Source: CAYYWV01 sp964475385 (GTDB lineage Bacteria; Pseudomonadota; Alphaproteobacteria; JAAXGF01). From it: a DNA stretch of 26,514 nt. Location: NCBI GenBank assembly GCA_964475385.1, contig CAYYWV010000026.1, positions 1 to 26,514 on the forward strand. Direction: 5' to 3'. A program made the position numbers and the translations under genes. This document shows positions 23,475-26,514 of the stretch, in pieces. The notes beneath the pieces are model-generated. The model made no database searches. It saw nothing but the letters and a program-made list of their open reading frames with translations, and had not been told where the DNA came from. Positions within the stretch are counted from its first letter, which is position 1. Every line of letters begins with the position of its first letter.

Positions 23475-24347
23475 TTACGCCCAGCCGCGGGCGCATTTGA
23501 GGCGCAGGCCTTCGGCGAAGGAGCGCGGCGCGATGCCGAGGCGGACGCGCAGCGGGCCGACGTCGAAGACCTTGTCCTCGGTCGCCCGGCGAATCTCGGC
23601 GGCGTCGAAAGGCAGGGCCGCGCCGAGCGCTTGGCCTGCGCGCGCGGCGGCGACGAGCATCGCCGCCGGGACCGGCACGATCGCCACCCGGCGGCCGCAG
23701 GCGGCGGCGCAGGCGCGGACCATCTCGGCGTAGGTGATCGGCTCCGGTCCGGCGACGACGATCGGCGGTCCGGGCGCGGTCTCGCGCTCGAGCGCGGCGA
23801 CGAAGGCGTCGACCACGTCGTCGACGAAGACCGGTTGCACCCGGTGCCGGCCGCCGTCGGGAAGCGGCACGACGCGGCGCGCGCGCACCAGCCGCAGAAG
23901 CCGGTTCACATTGCGGTCGTCGGGCGCGCCGTAGATCATCGACGGGTGCAGCATCACGCCGGGCAGGCCCGCGCGCGCGAACGCCTCTTCGCCGGCGCGC
24001 ACGGCGTCCGCCGCCGGGTCCGCGAGCCGGGTGAACCGACGCGTCGAGCCCGTGACCACGACCCGCGCGCAGCCTGCGGGCAAGGCGTCGATCAGCGCCG
24101 GGATGGTGCGCGCGTGCGCGAGGCTCGCCACCCGGTCTGCGCCGGCGAGCGCCGCTTTGACGGTCGCCGGGTCTTCGAGGTCGGCGACCGCGGGGCGGGC
24201 GCGGGAATCGAGCGCGTCGAGCCGGGCGCGGTTGCGGCCCACGGCGATCACGTCGTAGCCGCGCTCGCACAGCCGGGCGACGAGATAGCGCCCGGTCTTG
24301 CTCGTCGCGCCGAGGACCGCGACCGTTTCTCGCCCTGAACGCCGCAC
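23475..24347 (-). CDS. NAD(P)-binding SDR-like oxidoreductase/epimerase, atypical
   Basis: About 290 residues with an N-terminal Rossmann fold: TVAVLGATSKTGRYLVARL (8-26) has the GxxGxxG loop, and VVVTGSTRRFTRL follows at mid-protein. HPSMIYGAPDDRNVNRLLRL and VQPVFVDDVVDAFVAALE are typical of NDUFA9-like/extended SDR proteins that bind a nucleotide-linked substrate or serve structural roles. No canonical YxxxK is obvious apart from the MIYG segment. The start is uncertain: GTG 24347 (used) or an in-frame TTG ten codons earlier, which has GGGAG in front. It lies 63 bp upstream of lptF on the same strand but probably in a separate unit. Substrate unknown. Confidence 0.8.
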   Translation of the reverse strand: MRRSGRETVAVLGATSKTGRYLVARLCERGYDVIAVGRNRARLDALDSRARPAVADLEDPATVKAALAGADRVASLAHARTIPALIDALPAGCARVVVTGSTRRFTRLADPAADAVRAGEEAFARAGLPGVMLHPSMIYGAPDDRNVNRLLRLVRARRVVPLPDGGRHRVQPVFVDDVVDAFVAALERETAPGPPIVVAGPEPITYAEMVRACAAACGRRVAIVPVPAAMLVAAARAGQALGAALPFDAAEIRRATEDKVFDVGPLRVRLGIAPRSFAEGLRLKCARGWA

Positions 24348-24528
24348 TCTCTTTTCCGTTCCGTTCAATCTGTCTCCCGCGCCGCCACTATACGCCGGGC
24401 GGCGGGCGGCGACCTCCCTCTTTCCTTCCGCGACGCTTCCGCTACAGTTGGGCGCCGCACGGGTTCGCTTCCGCGCGCTACGACCAAAGCAAAGAGTCGT
24501 GCGCCCCAGCCGAGGAGATCGCAAGCCG
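24348..24528. other. Divergent intergenic region between the SDR-like gene and pepA
   Basis: 181 bp. A minus-strand TATAGT (24387-24392) sits about 40 bases before the SDR-like start, and a plus-strand TACAGT (near 24453) about 75 bases before pepA; neither has a good -35. No ORF of merit. Confidence 0.4.
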
Positions 24529-26040
24529 ATGAAAGCCGTCTTCACCGCCAAGCCCCCCGCTAAAATCGATGCGCTGGTCGTCGCCGCCTTCGACGACCGC
24601 AGCTTGAGCCCGGGCGCCAAGGCGCTTGACCGCGCAATGGGGGGCGCGCTCGGCCGCGCCGTCGCCGCCGGCCGGTTCACGGGCGGGCGCAACCAGGTGC
24701 TCGACCTGCCGGCGCCGGCCGGGCTCGATGTCGGGCGGGTGGTGGTTCTGGGCTTCGGCGACCGGGCGCGGCTCGACGCGCTCGCCTTCGAGAACGCGGG
24801 CGGCGCGCTCGCCGCTCATCTCGACAAGGTCGGCGCCGCCACGGCCGCGATCGACATCGACAAGCTGGGCGCGGGGCGGCGGCTTTCGGCGGCCGAGCGG
24901 GCGGCGCATTTCGCCTTCGGCGCGCGGCTGCGGAGCTACCGGTTCGACAAGTACCGCACCCGCGTCAAGGACGAAGACAAACCGGTGTTCGAGGCGCTGA
25001 CCCTCACGCTGGCCGAGGCCCGCGCCGCGCAGGCGGCGTTCGCGCGGCTCGACCGGGTCGCCGATGGCGTGTTCCTGACCCGCGACCTGGTCTCCGAGCC
25101 GGCCAACGTGATCTATCCCGAGACCCTCGCCGAGCGGGCGAAAGCGCTCTCGGAGCTCGGCGTCGACGTCGAGGTGCTGGGCGAGGCGCAGATGCGCAAG
25201 CTCGGCATGAACGCGTTGCTCGCCGTCGGCCAGGGGTCGAGCCGCGAGTCCCAGCTCGTGATCATGCGCTGGAACGGCGCGCCCAAGCGCGCCAAAGCCG
25301 CCAAGGACGCCCCGGTCGCCTTTGTCGGCAAGGGCGTGACCTTCGATACCGGCGGGATCTCGATCAAGCCCTCGGGCGGCATGGAGGACATGAAGTGGGA
25401 CATGGGCGGGGCCGGCGTCGTCATCGGGCTGATGAAGGCGCTCGCCGGGCGCAACGCCAAGGTCGACGCGGTCGGCGTGATCGGGCTGGTCGAGAACATG
25501 CCTTCGGGCACCGCCCAGCGCCCGGGCGACGTGGTCACCTCGATGTCGGGCCAGACCATCGAGGTCGTGAACACCGACGCCGAAGGCCGTCTCGTGCTGG
25601 CCGACGCGCTGTGGTACTGCCACACCACCTTCAAGCCCCGGGCGATGATCGACCTCGCGACCCTGACCGGCGCGATCATCGTTTCCTTGGGCGCCTACCA
25701 GGCGGGTCTGTTCGCCAACGACGACCGCCTCGCGCGCCAGCTCAAGGCGGCCGGCGAGGCGGTGGGCGAGCCGGTCTGGCCGATGCCGCTCGGCGAGCGC
25801 TACGACAAGGACATCAACTCCGACATCGCCGACGTGAAGAACGTGGGCAAGAACCGCGAAGCGGGCTCGATCGCGGCGGCCCAGTTCCTCAAACGCTTCG
25901 TCGGCGACACCCCCTGGGCGCATCTCGACATCGCCGGCGTCACCTGGTCGAAGTCGGCGACCCCGACCGTGCCCAAGGGCGGCACCGGCTTCGGGGTGCG
26001 TCTTCTCGACCGCTTCGTCGCCGACGTGTACGAGAAGTAG
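24529..26040 (+). CDS. pepA: Cytosol leucyl aminopeptidase (M17 family)
   Basis: A 503-residue leucine aminopeptidase, usual length, normally a hexamer with two metal ions per subunit. Metal and catalytic residues are all visible and two positions below E. coli PepA numbering: K268 (VGKG), D273 (FDTGG), K280, D291 (KWDMGGAG), D350, E352 and R354 (NTDAEGRL). It removes N-terminal residues from peptides; in E. coli PepA also binds DNA at xer sites and carAB, which cannot be judged here. The open frame begins much earlier, but ATG 24529 has GAGGAG upstream and fits the family. Confidence 0.97.
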   Translation: MKAVFTAKPPAKIDALVVAAFDDRSLSPGAKALDRAMGGALGRAVAAGRFTGGRNQVLDLPAPAGLDVGRVVVLGFGDRARLDALAFENAGGALAAHLDKVGAATAAIDIDKLGAGRRLSAAERAAHFAFGARLRSYRFDKYRTRVKDEDKPVFEALTLTLAEARAAQAAFARLDRVADGVFLTRDLVSEPANVIYPETLAERAKALSELGVDVEVLGEAQMRKLGMNALLAVGQGSSRESQLVIMRWNGAPKRAKAAKDAPVAFVGKGVTFDTGGISIKPSGGMEDMKWDMGGAGVVIGLMKALAGRNAKVDAVGVIGLVENMPSGTAQRPGDVVTSMSGQTIEVVNTDAEGRLVLADALWYCHTTFKPRAMIDLATLTGAIIVSLGAYQAGLFANDDRLARQLKAAGEAVGEPVWPMPLGERYDKDINSDIADVKNVGKNREAGSIAAAQFLKRFVGDTPWAHLDIAGVTWSKSATPTVPKGGTGFGVRLLDRFVADVYEK

Positions 26041-26063
26041 CCGCCGGGACGGGAGGCGCGGCG

Positions 26064-26513
26064 ATGACCGACGTGCGCTTCTACCACCTCCGGATCTCGC
26101 CGCTCGAGCGCGCCCTGCCGCGCCTTCTCGCCAAGGCTTATGAGGCCGGCTGGCGGGCGGTGGTGATGGCCGGGTCCGACGAGCGGATCGCGGCCCTCGA
26201 CGCCGCGCTTTGGACCTTCGATCCGGCCTCCTTCCTGCCTCACGGCAGCGCCCGCGACGGCGACCCCGAGTTTCAGCCCATCTATCTGACCACCCGCGAG
26301 GAGAACCCGGGCGGGGCCGATCTTCTGGTGCTGACCGACGGGGTCGAGGCGTCGTTCATCGACCGCTTCGCGCGCTGCCTCGATCTGTTCGACGGCAACG
26401 ATGCGGAAGCGGTCGCGGCGGCGCGCGAGCGCTGGCGGCGGCTCAAGGCGGCGGGCCACGAGATCACCTACTGGCAGCAGAACGACCGCGGCGCGTGGGA
26501 GAAGGCGGGCTAG
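26064..26513 (+). CDS. holC: DNA polymerase III chi subunit
   Basis: A 149-residue HolC. RFYHLRISPLERALPRLLAKA (5-25), VVMAGSDERIAALDAALWTFDPASFLPHG (33-61), PIYLTTREENP (72-82) and the C-terminal ITYWQQNDRGAWEKAG are diagnostic. Chi links the clamp loader (through psi) to SSB on the lagging strand; many alphaproteobacteria have chi without a recognisable psi. GGGAGG seven bases before the ATG is a strong ribosome-binding site. It follows pepA by 23 bases, the widespread pepA-holC pair. Confidence 0.96.
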   Translation: MTDVRFYHLRISPLERALPRLLAKAYEAGWRAVVMAGSDERIAALDAALWTFDPASFLPHGSARDGDPEFQPIYLTTREENPGGADLLVLTDGVEASFIDRFARCLDLFDGNDAEAVAAARERWRRLKAAGHEITYWQQNDRGAWEKAG

Positions 26514-26514
26514 G

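Noticed and set aside
24478..25923. A 481-codon minus-strand open frame antisense to pepA.
   Set aside because: Same GC-bias artefact; no domain, and pepA has every catalytic residue.
1..26514. Search for a CRISPR array, prophage genes, transposase, toxin-antitoxin or defence genes.
   Set aside because: No direct-repeat arrays, integrase or transposase motifs, or defence-type domains were seen; the window is core chromosome throughout.

Overview
The window reads as a chromosomal stretch of a GC-rich Gram-negative alphaproteobacterium, probably Rhodospirillales-like. The placement is inferred from gene order (rpsF-rpsR-DUF2232-rplI next to dnaB and alr, divergent from fabD-fabG-acpP-fabF-mltG; lptF-lptG-lptD-surA-pdxA-rsmA; pepA-holC), very high GC at third codon positions, and protein features such as the alphaproteobacterial-type DnaB insertion. 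No 16S rRNA is present to confirm it. Almost every base belongs to a recognisable core gene. I see no insertion sequence, prophage, CRISPR array, tRNA, rRNA, toxin-antitoxin pair or other accessory island.

Layout. Positions 1-7631 (minus strand): the bS6/bS18/DUF2232/bL9 ribosomal operon, then cfa, then a tightly overlapped dnaB-alr-mlaE-mlaF run; mlaF leaves the window at base 1. Positions 7632-7926 hold back-to-back divergent promoters and a strong leader hairpin on the rpsF side. Positions 7927-12375 (plus): fatty acid synthesis genes fabD, fabG, acpP, fabF, then mltG. Positions 12391-13176 (minus): a stand-alone short-chain dehydrogenase. Positions 13312-14848 (plus): yicC-gmk with its own promoter. 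Positions 14832-15386 (minus): a GNAT acetyltransferase whose end overlaps the end of gmk. Positions 15680-18871 (minus): surA-pdxA-rsmA. Positions 19022-23411 (minus): lptF-lptG-lptD, closed by an intrinsic terminator before surA. Positions 23475-24347 (minus): an NAD(P)-binding SDR-like protein. Positions 24529-26513 (plus): pepA-holC.

Functionally the window is dominated by envelope construction: acyl chain synthesis (Fab proteins), cyclopropanation (Cfa), phospholipid trafficking (Mla), D-alanine supply (Alr), glycan termination (MltG), LPS export and insertion (LptF/G/D) and outer-membrane protein chaperoning (SurA). Mixed in are replication (DnaB, HolC), translation (bS6, bS18, bL9, RsmA), nucleotide (Gmk) and B6 (PdxA) functions.

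I did not find a convincing previously undescribed system. The best second-look items are a predicted leaderless lptF mRNA, a 9-bp leader hairpin before rpsF that could be an S6:S18 autoregulatory site, a LptD with only one possible disulfide pair, the poorly characterised DUF2232 membrane protein in the ribosomal operon, and a transcript-end hairpin before the yicC RNase gene.
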